Program-made: the position numbers and the translations under genes
The notes under the pieces: generated by a model
The model's input: only the letters and a program-made list of their open reading frames with translations
The model's database searches: none
What the model was told of the DNA's origin: nothing
From: Trinickia terrae
GTDB taxonomy: Bacteria; Pseudomonadota; Gammaproteobacteria; Burkholderiales; Burkholderiaceae
Assembly (NCBI RefSeq): GCF_005144415.1
Contig: NZ_SWJE01000019.1
Span: forward strand, 1 to 64,000
Reading direction: 5' to 3'
Length of the DNA stretch: 64,000 bases
Shown: positions 24,540 to 33,354 of the stretch, in pieces
How the letters are laid out: every line of letters begins with the position of its first letter
How positions within the stretch are numbered: the stretch's first letter is position 1

Positions 24540-24568
24540 AGCCAGCCGTTCGCTTCCGGCTGGCTTTT
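24540..24568. terminator. Bidirectional Rho-independent terminator
   Basis: A stem of AGCCAGCCG pairing with CGGCTGGCT, preceded by a run of A and followed by a run of T, so it can terminate from both sides. It separates the convergent carboxylesterase and porin genes. Confidence 0.9.
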
Positions 24569-24604
24569 CTGCGGCCTGACACCGCAGGATGCATCGAGCT
24601 TTGC

Positions 24605-25747
24605 TTAGAACTTGTGGCGGATGCCCAGGCTGGCGATTGCCTGCGACTTCGACGTCGAGGCGTAGCCGTAGTCGGCCACCGATGCGTACACGCCTTCGCC
24701 GCCTGCACGCTGATAGGCGCCGACCAGATACACATCCGTACGCTTGGACAAGTTGTAGTCGCCGCCCAGCGAGACCTGGTTATACGTCTGCGACCCATTG
24801 CCCTTGCCGTGGGTGAAGGTATAGCCAAGGCCGACCAATGCGACCGGCGAGATCTGGTAGTTTGCGAAACCGGCGCCGACGTCGTAGCGCTGCGTCACAG
24901 CGAACGACGAGGCGGCATCGTGCTTGTACAGCGCGTTGCTGTAACGCAGCCCGAACGTGAACGGACCCGCGACGTATTGGCCCGCAAGCGAAGCGACGTT
25001 GACCGACTTCGCCGACGCGAACTCGCTATTGATTTGCGTATAGAACGCGGGGCTCGAGGTGGCGCTGGAGCTGAAGGTGCCCTTGCGGCCGGTATTCGTG
25101 TTGTCGAACACGATATAGCCGGCAGCGACGCTGAAGGGGCCCGTCGCGTAGGTCGCAGCGAGCGACCACGTTTGACCGGAGCCCATCGCACCCGCAACGC
25201 CGCCGAGCGCGTAGAACAGTTCATATTGGAAACCCGCGTACGTCGGCGACGCGTATTTCAGGGAGTTGTTCGTACGCGAGCTGTTGTCGTTGTTGTCGAC
25301 GTCGCCCGGGGTCGTGAATGTCGAACCCCAATAGTTGTCGGCAGTCAGCCCCTGAACCAGATCCACGACCGGGTCATACTGGCGGCCCATCGTGAAGGTG
25401 CCGTAGGAGTCGTGCGTCAGGCCAACGTATGCCTGGCGGCCGAACTCGCGGGAGCCCTGGCTCAGCGTGCCGACGTTCGGATCGAAACCGTTTTCCAACT
25501 GGAAGATCGTCTTGAGGCCGTTGCCAAGCTCTTCCTGGCCCTTCAAGCCCCAGCGCGGGCCTTGCAGGTTGCCGCCGGCCAAGCCGAGAAAGCTGCTATT
25601 GCCTGTGCCGCTAGCATTGGTCGTGCGATTCACGTATTGCACGGAATCGTCGATCACGCCATACAGCGAGACGCTGCTTTGAGCATGCGATGCGCCTGCG
25701 GCGCCGAGGAGCGCCAGCGAGAGGGTCGACATTGCAAGTTTTTTCAT
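24605..25747 (-). CDS. General diffusion porin (Gram-negative porin family)
   Basis: A 380-residue outer-membrane porin of the Burkholderia/Neisseria type. It has a signal peptide (MKKLAMSTLSLALLGAAGA ending at SHA), then QSSVSLYGVIDDSVQYV, the standard first strand of these 16-stranded barrels. GLKGQEELGNGLKTIFQLENGF and RQAYVGLTHDSYGTFTMGRQYDP are family hallmarks, and the protein ends in a C-terminal phenylalanine (GIRHKF), required for barrel assembly. It is monocistronic with a terminator downstream and an A+T-rich upstream region. Confidence 0.94.
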   Translation of the reverse strand: MKKLAMSTLSLALLGAAGASHAQSSVSLYGVIDDSVQYVNRTTNASGTGNSSFLGLAGGNLQGPRWGLKGQEELGNGLKTIFQLENGFDPNVGTLSQGSREFGRQAYVGLTHDSYGTFTMGRQYDPVVDLVQGLTADNYWGSTFTTPGDVDNNDNSSRTNNSLKYASPTYAGFQYELFYALGGVAGAMGSGQTWSLAATYATGPFSVAAGYIVFDNTNTGRKGTFSSSATSSPAFYTQINSEFASAKSVNVASLAGQYVAGPFTFGLRYSNALYKHDAASSFAVTQRYDVGAGFANYQISPVALVGLGYTFTHGKGNGSQTYNQVSLGGDYNLSKRTDVYLVGAYQRAGGEGVYASVADYGYASTSKSQAIASLGIRHKF

Positions 25748-25897
25748 TCAGTTCTCCGCGCTAATTGATAAATGATGATTGTTGCGCGTCGAAGGGTAGA
25801 GCATCCGATATTAATCGGCGAACTTGAAAAAATTAGTGTTACTAAAAAGTGACAGGCATCATTGCATCATTTTTATGGAGCATGTAGTGACGCGAGG

Positions 25898-26890
25898 TCA
25901 TAGATTGAATTCCCCGATCTTTTCTTCCGTATTTGACTTCGACAGGACGGCGGACTCCGCGATGTATGAAACAAAAGACGCCTGATCCGCCGCAAGCCGG
26001 GCCGGAAGCGAGGCTTTGACAAACTCGACCCATGTCCGGGTCTTCGCGTCCCCGGAGCGGCCTGGCGGATGGATCACGTACATGTTTCGTGCCGCAAGCC
26101 GATATCGAGGCAGTACCCGTACCAGGGTGCCGCTGCGCAACGCCGGCAGCGCCCTGGCTACCGGTAGCGAACCGATGCCTGAGCCTTGGCGTATTGCATG
26201 CTCCAGCACGTCGGATAGATCGGTTCGCAATGGCGTTTGCTCGAACCGGAACGTTTCCGGGCCCTCGGGGCCGTCGAACACCCATTGTCCAGCGGCCTCC
26301 TCACCGGTATCGAGCTGCAGGCACCGGTGCCCGCCGAGGTCATTGACGGTTTCGGGAACGCCGCGCCTTGCCAGATAGACCGGTGACGCGCACAGCACGC
26401 TTTGGCTTGCGCCCAGGCATGCGGCCACCAGTTGCTCACCCTGCGGGACAGCGTCGCAGAGAAGGACGGCGTCGTGCTGGCCTGTCGGCATTTCGCCGCT
26501 GCGCGGCACAAGTGCCACTTGAACCGATACCTCCGAGTAATGCTCCTGATAACCGGAGATGAGCCAAGCAAGGTGATGCCTGTCGAATGACGGGGCGACG
26601 CCGAGGCTGAGCGTGCCGATCGGTTTTGCGCATAGACCGGCGGCTTCCGTTTCTGCAAGCTCCACGCGATCGAGAATGCACTTGCAGTGGAATAGATACC
26701 GCTCGCCCGCGGCAGTCAGTGCCACGCTGCGTGTCGTCCGATTCAACAAGCGCAAGCCAAGATGTGTCTCAAGATCTGCAATGGCGCGCGATACCTGCGG
26801 CGTGCCTACTTGCATGTGCCGTGCGGCTACAGTAAAGCTGCCTACGCTGGCTACTGCAGTGAAGGCGCGGATGCTTTGCATCAGGTCCAT
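25898..26890 (-). CDS. LysR-family transcriptional regulator
   Basis: A 330-residue regulator. The N-terminal winged HTH (residues 1-60) reads IRAFTAVASVGSFTVAARHM, then TPQVSRAIADLETHLG and LNRTTRSVALTAAG. A periplasmic-binding-like effector domain follows (RIGTLSLGVA-type start, about 95-300). I prefer the ATG at 26888-26890, which gives the usual distance to the HTH; an upstream ATG at 26956 in frame would add 22 residues. Codon use is less GC-biased than its neighbours, and it abuts a decayed gene fragment, suggesting a less conserved patch. No target is evident: the flanking genes are the porin and the pseudogene. Confidence 0.87.
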   Translation of the reverse strand: MDLMQSIRAFTAVASVGSFTVAARHMQVGTPQVSRAIADLETHLGLRLLNRTTRSVALTAAGERYLFHCKCILDRVELAETEAAGLCAKPIGTLSLGVAPSFDRHHLAWLISGYQEHYSEVSVQVALVPRSGEMPTGQHDAVLLCDAVPQGEQLVAACLGASQSVLCASPVYLARRGVPETVNDLGGHRCLQLDTGEEAAGQWVFDGPEGPETFRFEQTPLRTDLSDVLEHAIRQGSGIGSLPVARALPALRSGTLVRVLPRYRLAARNMYVIHPPGRSGDAKTRTWVEFVKASLPARLAADQASFVSYIAESAVLSKSNTEEKIGEFNL

Positions 26891-27093
26891 TTCTTCTTGA
26901 ACTTGCTTTGATCGCTTCGTCGCGAAGCGGGGCAACACTTTGGAATAAAGCGCCATGTGAGGCTTCCCGGCGCGCAGGTTACCAGAGCCAATAATTGTTC
27001 GTTATGCTTTATTTGATGCATTGAACAAGCAAGATTTTGGTTGGCTAAGGAAATCCTTATGGGTGAATTAGGGAGATCGGAAGTGGGGAGATT

Positions 27094-27432
27094 TCAGAAG
27101 GGATTGCCCATGCGCTCTCGATTCACCCGGGAAAATCGCATGTACGCGTAACTCGCGCCGACGCCGCCAAACCCGAAGCTGTTGACCATCGCGTATTCCT
27201 CGGACATTTTCCGCGGCCTGCCGACAATGACGTCGAGCCTCTCGGCGGATTCGTCGATCGACTTCGTATTGAGTGTGTGCGGGAAGACGCCGGCCCTCAT
27301 CGCGCGGATGGTCACCGCCGGTCGCCACGGCTCCCGCTGCGCCTTGCATATGCCCCAGCGCCCCCTTGACCGACGATGCCGCGAGCCATTTGGATCCCCT
27401 TTGAAGAGTGCAAAAGAACCGCTGATCGACCG
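27094..27432 (-). pseudogene. Remnant of a beta-ketoacyl-ACP synthase (C-terminal part, two frameshifts)
   Basis: Only the C-terminal third of a FabF-like ketoacyl synthase is recognisable. Reading from high to low coordinate: ALFKGDP in one frame (near 27400), then in a second frame KWLAASSVKGALGHMQGAAG (about 27330-27393), then back to the first frame for TIRAMRAGVFPHTLNTK and SEEYAMVNSFGFGGVGASY. The SSVKGALGH motif carries one active-site histidine of the family. The other catalytic residues (Cys nucleophile, first His) and the whole N-terminal two thirds are missing. The two shifts cancel, leaving a 24-residue scrambled stretch. It is a decayed gene. Confidence 0.75.
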
Positions 27433-27939
27433 GATTCCTAAGTGTGTTCGCGCGTCGCCGCCGGAAACAGAAAGAATAGCGTTGGTGCTGTCGAATCGAG
27501 TGTCATGCGCCGCGCTGATTCGCGATATCGATTCGATAACTCGTCCTGTGAGGTTCAATTCACATTCAAGCGCAATTTTCAAACGCTCCCAAGTCGCAAA
27601 CGCGTCGCCTAGAGTGATGGCTCGTGCTCGTTCGCCAGGCCGTCAACTTGCAGCCTGGTGAAACTGTCGATAGAATCGATCCCCCAGCTTTTGTTCTTGC
27701 CACTTCACTCAACGTTCCAGGGAGGCGCAACATGATGTTCACCATGCGTTCGGCCATCCCTAACGTTTCTCCGCGACACCGTTAGGTCGTCGAAAGCGCG
27801 GGCCTCTCCGGTGCCTGCGCTGCTTTTTCAGAAAGTCCGCCGTGTGTTCGTCAGCCAGCCATGCTGGCGCATCGGCTATTTCTTTCGTTTCCCTTAATTG
27901 GAGTGTCCTGCGCGCATCGCACCGCAGGGCCGTCGAAAA
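27433..27939. other. Gap of about 500 bp between the synthase remnant and the ABC exporter
   Basis: Composition is less GC-rich than the flanks over 27433-27720. I recognise no gene in most of it. It contains one short well-initiated reading frame (27732-27785, listed separately). It must also hold the promoter of the ABC exporter, which I cannot place with confidence. Confidence 0.4.
27732..27785 (+). other. Possible leader peptide or gene-start remnant (17 codons)
   Basis: ATG at 27732 preceded at 6 bp by GGGAGG, a near-ideal ribosome site, encodes MMFTMRSAIPNVSPRHR and a stop. The good ribosome site is out of proportion to the tiny frame, so it could be the surviving start of a deleted gene or a short leader before the ABC exporter 155 bp downstream. 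There is no homology to cite. Confidence 0.3.
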
Positions 27940-29766
27940 ATGACTCGCAAAAAACTCGACTTCGGTCGCAGGGCGTTCCACGACGTCCTTGGCTTCACTT
28001 TCCGGCACTGGGGCAGGCAGCCCTGGCGTGTGCTCGTCATCGCGGCGGCGGCGCTGCTCGCCGCCGCCGCCGACGTGCTGACTCCGCTCTACGCGGGGCG
28101 TCTCGTCGATGCGCTCGCGGCCGGCGCCGCGAGCCGCGAAATCGCGTGGCAGGCAGCCGCCTCGGCGTTCTGGCTGCTCGTCGGTCTTGGCCTCGCGGGC
28201 ACGCTGCTGCGGCAGGCCGTATTCCTGAACATGATCGTATTGACGCTCAGGATGATGAGCGAAATCGCCGCGAACGCTTTCTATCGCGTCCAGCGCTTTT
28301 CCACCGACTGGCACACGAACAGCTTCGCGGGCTCGACCGTGCGCAAGATCACGCGCGGCATGTGGGCGCTCGATCTGCTCAACGACACCTTGCTGATCGC
28401 GCTCTTGCCGTCGCTCGCGATGCTGGTCGGCGCGACGGTGCTGCTGGGCGTGCATTGGCCGGTCATGGGGCTCGTCGTCGGCATCGGATCGGTGCTCTAT
28501 GCGGCGGTGACGGTGAGCGTGTCGCTCGGCATCGTGGCGCCCGCGGCGCGGCTCGGCAACCTGTGGGACACGCGCATGGGCGGCGCGCTCGCCGACGCGG
28601 TCAGCTGCAACTCCGTGGTCAAGGCGTTCGGCGCCGAGACGCGCGAAGAGCAGCGCCTGGACCGCGTCATCGGCAAGTGGCGTCACCGCACGCGCCGCAC
28701 CTGGGTGCGCGGCACGCTCAACGGCGGCGCGCAGGGCGCGATGCTGGTGGCGATGCAGGCGGCGATCGTCGGCGCTGCGCTGCTGCTGTGGGCGCATGAT
28801 CGCGCAAGCATCGGCGACATCACGTTCGCCCTGACGATGTTCTTCATGTTGAAGGGCTATCTGCGCGACGTCGGCATGCACGTGCGCAACCTGCAGCGCT
28901 CGGTCAACGACATGGAAGAGCTCGTGGTGCTCGAGAGCCAGCCGCTCGGCATCGAAGACAAGCCGGGCGCGCGTCCGATCGCGATCGGCAAGGGCGAGAT
29001 CCGCTTCGAGAACGTGACGTTCCACTACGGCGTGCGGGCCGCGCCGCTCTACCAGGACTTGTCGGTGCGCATCGCGCCGGGCGAGCGCGTGGGGCTCGTC
29101 GGCCACTCGGGCTCGGGCAAGACGACGTTCATCAAGCTGATCCAGCGCCTCTACGACATCTCGGGCGGCCGGATCACGATCGACGGGCAGGACATCGCCG
29201 GCGTGCAGCAGGCAACGCTGCGCGCGCAGATCGCGATCGTCCAGCAGGAGCCGCTCTTGTTCCACCGCTCGCTTGCGGAGAACATCGCCTATGGGCGGCC
29301 GGGGGCGACGCAGGCGGAGGTCGAGCGCGCCGCGCAGCTGGCGAGCGCGCACGATTTCATCACGGCGCTGCCCAAGGGCTACGACACGCTGGTGGGCGAG
29401 CGCGGCGTCAAGCTCTCGGGCGGCGAGCGGCAGCGCGTGGCGATCGCGCGCGCGTTCCTCGCCGATGCGCCGATCCTGATTCTCGACGAAGCGACCTCGA
29501 GCCTCGACAGCGAAAGCGAAGTGCTGATCCAGCAGGCGATGGAGCGGCTGATGGTCGGACGCACGACGCTGGTCGTCGCGCATCGGCTTTCGACGGTGCG
29601 CAAGATGGACCGTCTGCTGGTGCTGGATCACGGCCGGATCGTCGAGGAGGGCAGCCATGCAGAGCTGATCCGGCTCGCGCATGGCTTGTACCGGCGGCTC
29701 TTCGAGCGTCAGGCGCTCGAGTTGACGCAAGGGCTGGGCGACGCCGAGATGACGGTGCACGGTTGA
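27940..29766 (+). CDS. ABC exporter, fused membrane and ATP-binding domains
   Basis: A 608-residue half-transporter: an N-terminal six-helix membrane domain (about residues 25-325, starting [20 protein letters not shown]) and a C-terminal ATPase domain. The ATPase shows Walker [11 protein letters not shown]-loop IVQQEPLLF, signature [15 protein letters not shown], Walker [13 protein letters not shown] and H-loop VAHRLSTV. All are intact, so it should work as a homodimer. The type is MsbA/multidrug-like, exporting lipids or amphiphiles; the substrate is unknown. I chose the ATG at 27940, after a run of A, because it gives the usual N-terminus; the open frame begins at 27898. Confidence 0.9.
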   Translation: MTRKKLDFGRRAFHDVLGFTFRHWGRQPWRVLVIAAAALLAAAADVLTPLYAGRLVDALAAGAASREIAWQAAASAFWLLVGLGLAGTLLRQAVFLNMIVLTLRMMSEIAANAFYRVQRFSTDWHTNSFAGSTVRKITRGMWALDLLNDTLLIALLPSLAMLVGATVLLGVHWPVMGLVVGIGSVLYAAVTVSVSLGIVAPAARLGNLWDTRMGGALADAVSCNSVVKAFGAETREEQRLDRVIGKWRHRTRRTWVRGTLNGGAQGAMLVAMQAAIVGAALLLWAHDRASIGDITFALTMFFMLKGYLRDVGMHVRNLQRSVNDMEELVVLESQPLGIEDKPGARPIAIGKGEIRFENVTFHYGVRAAPLYQDLSVRIAPGERVGLVGHSGSGKTTFIKLIQRLYDISGGRITIDGQDIAGVQQATLRAQIAIVQQEPLLFHRSLAENIAYGRPGATQAEVERAAQLASAHDFITALPKGYDTLVGERGVKLSGGERQRVAIARAFLADAPILILDEATSSLDSESEVLIQQAMERLMVGRTTLVVAHRLSTVRKMDRLLVLDHGRIVEEGSHAELIRLAHGLYRRLFERQALELTQGLGDAEMTVHG

Positions 29767-29874
29767 CGAAGCAAGCGCTGAGGTAGCGCGCACGGTGCGA
29801 TGGTCCGCGCAGCGTGCGCGGTGAATTCCAGGACTTCGATCGAGAACACAAACTAAAAAAACGGAGACAACAAG

Positions 29875-30792
29875 TTGGACGAATTCGAGCACTCACCTGC
29901 ATCGCCGTTCGCGGCATCCGCATCCGGCGGAGTACGCAAGATGTTCGTCGGCCGCGCCGGTATTCGCGCTGGCTGGCGCGTACTGCTGTTTCTCGCGATC
30001 GTGGCCGGCGTCGCCTTCGGGCTTTCGTTCGTGGCCAAGCATTTCGTGGCGCGTCCGTCCGAACTTCATGCTGTCCCGCCAGGGATTGCGTTGCTGGCGG
30101 AATGCATTCAAGTCGCTGCCGTGGCTGCGGCGACGGCAGCGCTTGCTGCGCTGGAGCGCAAGTCCATGTTCGCCTTCGGCCTGCAAGGGCGGGCGCGCGC
30201 CATTCGCTTCGTCGCAGGCGTGGTCTGCGGCTTTGTTGCGATTTCGGCGCTGGTGCTGACGCTGTGGAAGGCCGGTTTGCTTCAGTTGAATCTCTCCGAG
30301 ATGCACACCGGCGCGGTTTGGAAGTACGCCGCGCTTTGGGCGGGCGTTTTCTTCCTGACGGGCATCTTCGAAGAATCGCTGCTGCGCGGCTATCTGCAGG
30401 CCGTCCTCGCACGCCGCTTGGGATTCTGGTGGGCGGCGATCCTGCTGTCGGCCCTGTTCGGCGCGATCCACGGCTTGAATCCGGGCGAAACGCCGGTCGG
30501 GCTGGTGACGGCGATGCTGGCCGGCTTGGTGTTCTGTTTGTCGCTTTGGTACACCGGTTCGCTCTGGTGGGCGATCGGCTTTCACGCGGCCTGGGATTGG
30601 GGCGAATCGTATTTTTACGGGGCGTCGGATAGCGGCGAACTGGCGCAAGGCGCGCTCTTCATCGCGCATCCGGCCGGCAATGTGCTGCTGAGCGGCGGCG
30701 CCACCGGTCCCGAGGGGAGCCTGCTGGCCCTCGTGATCCTCGTCGTGGTCGCCGCCGCGATGCGGGCGTGGTGGGGACGGCGCCGCGCCTAG
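29875..30792 (+). CDS. CPBP-family intramembrane metalloprotease
   Basis: A 305-residue membrane protein with about eight helices. It has the CPBP (Rce1/abortive-infection) motifs: EESLLRGYLQ with Glu166-Glu167 and Arg171 (motif 1), FGAIHGLNPGE with the metal-binding His (motif 2) and FHAAWDWGES (motif 3). Such proteins cleave substrates inside or near the membrane. The start codon is TTG at 29875, preceded by GGAG at 8 bp. It is convergent with the OprB porin gene: the last codons overlap by 4 bp. No bacteriocin genes are adjacent, so an immunity role is not implied. Confidence 0.85.
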   Translation: MDEFEHSPASPFAASASGGVRKMFVGRAGIRAGWRVLLFLAIVAGVAFGLSFVAKHFVARPSELHAVPPGIALLAECIQVAAVAAATAALAALERKSMFAFGLQGRARAIRFVAGVVCGFVAISALVLTLWKAGLLQLNLSEMHTGAVWKYAALWAGVFFLTGIFEESLLRGYLQAVLARRLGFWWAAILLSALFGAIHGLNPGETPVGLVTAMLAGLVFCLSLWYTGSLWWAIGFHAAWDWGESYFYGASDSGELAQGALFIAHPAGNVLLSGGATGPEGSLLALVILVVVAAAMRAWWGRRRA

Positions 30793-32315
30793 AACGCAAT
30801 CGTCGTCCGCAGGCCGACGATCGCTTCGTCACCGACCCGCTGCGACGGGTTGTCCGGATTCGGAATGCCGCCGGCCGGGCGGAACGCGTACTGGAAGTCC
30901 GCCTGCAATTGCCACCACGGCGTGACCTGGTACTGATATGTCGCCTCGAGGATCGTCTCCGCGCTGCGCGACGGATAGCCGGGCGTGGTCTGCGCCTGGG
31001 CGTTCGCGAGATCCTGCGCGTGCGAGCCGATGTGCGCGTAGCCGACGGCCAGCCCGACCACGTCGTTGTCGCGGCCCTTGAACGGCGCTTTCAGCGTCAC
31101 GCCTGCGTTGATGCCCAGGTCGACGAGGTTGCGATCACCGGGCGCCCCCATGATGCGGGCGAACACGCCCACCGCCTGCGGGCTGTCCGCGCTCGGACGC
31201 CACACCATCTGGTCGGCAACGGCGTAGATGCTGTAGTTGCCGCCGTGGGTCGCCGCGATGCCAGTGCTGGCCGGGTTCGCGAGCGACAGGCCGGTGTTGT
31301 CCAGGTTCTGGTCCGCGAACCGGTTGCTGTTGTACCAGAAGCCCAGCTTGTAGGTGCCCGGCAGGCCGCTCGGCTTCGGATCCGACGGATTCGACGGCGG
31401 CTGGTTGATCGCGTATTGCACCTCGCCGATGACGAGCGCGCCGTTGTGCAGGTTGAAGTTCGTGCCGCTCGCGTTGAGCTTCTGCGAATCGCCGGTGCCC
31501 GGCGCCGGGTTGCCGTCGAAGATGCCGCCCAGCACCGTGATCGCGTCGGTCGGCGTGGCGCGCACGCGCACGCCGAGCGACGACAGCGGAAACGCCGGGC
31601 CGCCCGCCGGCAGGTCATTGGAGGGCACGACCGGCCAGCCGAACGTCGCGTTCATGAACGTGCCCGCGTACTGGCTCACGATGAACTCCTGGTCGAGGCT
31701 CTGCTGACCGACTTTGACGTCGACCTTGCCGCCCAGCAGCGCCTGCTGATACCAGAGTTCCCAAAGGCGCGTCGAAGCCTCGGCTTCGATGCCGGTCGTG
31801 GCCTGGAGCGTTTGCGTATTGCGCAGCGTCAGGCTGGTGCCGTGAATCTGGAAGGCCGACACGTTGAAGGTGCCGCCCGGCAGGCCGAACGCCTTTTGCG
31901 TGTCGATGCCGAGGCCCATCTGCGTCACGCCCTGATACGCGCCGCCGTGCGCGGTGCCGCCCGACAGATTGGCCATGTATTCGCTCGTCTCCTGCAGGCC
32001 GAACGTCACGCCGTAGTTGCCGAGCCACGGGCGCAGGCCGCCCATGTCGCCGAGCAGGTTCGAGCGGTCCCAGAAACCGGTCGGCGCGGGCGGCGTCTGC
32101 GCGGTGGTGGCACCGGCGTTATCTGCGCCGGCCGCGGGCTGTGCGGACGGCGGCGTTTCCGTCGAAGCAGCGGCCGTGGACGGAGCAGCGGCAGGCGCTG
32201 CCTCGCCGCTTGCTGCCTGAGCCAGTGCGGGCGGCACGACGCCGAGGGAGAGCGCGAGCGTGAGACCGGCCGGTGCGCTGGACATCAAGAGTGTGGTTTT
32301 CAGTTTTTTCTTCAT
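30789..32315 (-). CDS. Carbohydrate-selective porin, OprB family
   Basis: A 508-residue outer-membrane porin. It begins with a signal peptide (about 33 residues, ending ALAQA), followed by a low-complexity Ala/Pro/Ser linker of about 50 residues before the barrel (TGFWDRSNLLGDMGGLRPWL, the hallmark OprB start). Further family pieces are SEYMANLSGGTAHGGAYQG, MGLGIDTQKAFGLPGGTFN and LELWYQQALLGGKVDVKVGQ-like strands; the protein ends in the barrel-type aromatic terminus TTIAF. OprB porins admit glucose and other sugars. The Ala/Pro linker could span periplasm or peptidoglycan. No sugar-uptake genes adjoin it. Confidence 0.9.
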   Translation of the reverse strand: MKKKLKTTLLMSSAPAGLTLALSLGVVPPALAQAASGEAAPAAAPSTAAASTETPPSAQPAAGADNAGATTAQTPPAPTGFWDRSNLLGDMGGLRPWLGNYGVTFGLQETSEYMANLSGGTAHGGAYQGVTQMGLGIDTQKAFGLPGGTFNVSAFQIHGTSLTLRNTQTLQATTGIEAEASTRLWELWYQQALLGGKVDVKVGQQSLDQEFIVSQYAGTFMNATFGWPVVPSNDLPAGGPAFPLSSLGVRVRATPTDAITVLGGIFDGNPAPGTGDSQKLNASGTNFNLHNGALVIGEVQYAINQPPSNPSDPKPSGLPGTYKLGFWYNSNRFADQNLDNTGLSLANPASTGIAATHGGNYSIYAVADQMVWRPSADSPQAVGVFARIMGAPGDRNLVDLGINAGVTLKAPFKGRDNDVVGLAVGYAHIGSHAQDLANAQAQTTPGYPSRSAETILEATYQYQVTPWWQLQADFQYAFRPAGGIPNPDNPSQRVGDEAIVGLRTTIAF

Positions 32316-32408
32316 GGCTAGTGGAGACTATTTTTTTCTGGCGGGCGAGCCAGGGGTTAGCGAATTTGACACACACACTGTGGCGAAGCTGTGAAGGCGA
32401 TGCGCGTA

Positions 32409-32795
32409 TCAGGCGAACCACGCGTGCAGCGGTAACGCACCTTCCAGTTCGTTGCCGGCCGACGACGCGGACAGCATCGCCACCATCGCGATGGCGCTCA
32501 CGATCAGCCCCAGAACCAGGTAGCCGGTCGGGGTCAGCGGGCTGCCGGCGTAAGCGGCTCGAAGTGCAGCACGTGCGGTGGTTTTCGCGGCGCGACGCAG
32601 CCGGCCGAGTGCCGACACGCGGATGCGCTCGGCCTGGCGCCGATCCGCTGCGCACGCGGCCGGAGCGCGCTCGGGCGACGGCGCCACCAGAAAATGCACG
32701 CGGGCAGGCCACTGGGCGAGCCGCCTCGCGACGGCTTGCGTACGCTGGGTGCGTCGAGCGCCCCCGAAGGACATGACAAACGATTTGACGAACAT
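32409..32795 (-). CDS. Hypothetical protein with one C-terminal membrane segment (128 aa)
   Basis: A 128-residue, strongly basic protein (many Arg) whose C-terminal part has a single transmembrane helix, about residues 91-112 (GYLVLGLIVSAIAMVAMLSA). The ATG at 32793-32795 is preceded by GGGGGAAG, a strong ribosome site, which is the main argument that it is real. It lies 93 bp upstream of oprB on the same strand. I do not recognise a family. An Arg-rich frame in GC-rich DNA can arise by chance, so confidence is moderate. Confidence 0.5.
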   Translation of the reverse strand: MFVKSFVMSFGGARRTQRTQAVARRLAQWPARVHFLVAPSPERAPAACAADRRQAERIRVSALGRLRRAAKTTARAALRAAYAGSPLTPTGYLVLGLIVSAIAMVAMLSASSAGNELEGALPLHAWFA

Positions 32796-33354
32796 GATCT
32801 TCCCCCCGTCCAGCCCGACAAGCGTCGGACGACGAACGAATACGTGACGGCGCGTCGCAAGCGTGGTTGCGAGCGGCTATCGAATTATTAGAGGGAGCGT
32901 GCTGCTGACGAACCGGCGAGGACCCGGTCGATGTTGAAGCGCGCTAACCCGTTGCGAGCGAGTTAGCGGCGAAGGAGCAAACCTGCGGCGGCTATCTCGC
33001 GATGCTGCCGGCATGACCCGGCAACGGACTTCCAGAACTACAAGATGCGTCCACCAGGGGACTCCTTTTTCATGAGACGGGCGGATTGTACGTGCGGCTT
33101 GCGCGACGCGGCAAGTAAAAAAAACATAAAAGCAACGAGCGTGTTTTTATACGACGAAACCGGGCAAAGCGTCGCACTGCCTAGTATCGACTTGGCGGTG
33201 CATGTTTGCATTTTGTAATTTTAGGTCGATCTCTTGTCACATAGCGGTGGCAATCTCTAACGATGAGAAGGTACGTCTAGCGGATTCTTCTATCCTTCTA
33301 AGGCGTGTGTTCCGGCTTGAATCCAGGCTATGGCTCGACGGAGAGTGAAACGCG
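32796..33354. other. 559-bp intergenic region before the ABC ATPase gene
   Basis: It separates divergent genes. The part from 33050 to 33290 is A+T-rich, with AAAAAAAACATAAAAGC near 33117 and GCATTTTGTAATTTTAGG near 33210. TTGTCA near 33234 followed by TAACGA about 18 bp on is a possible sigma-70 promoter for the ATPase gene. No gene or repeat was recognised. Confidence 0.35.
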
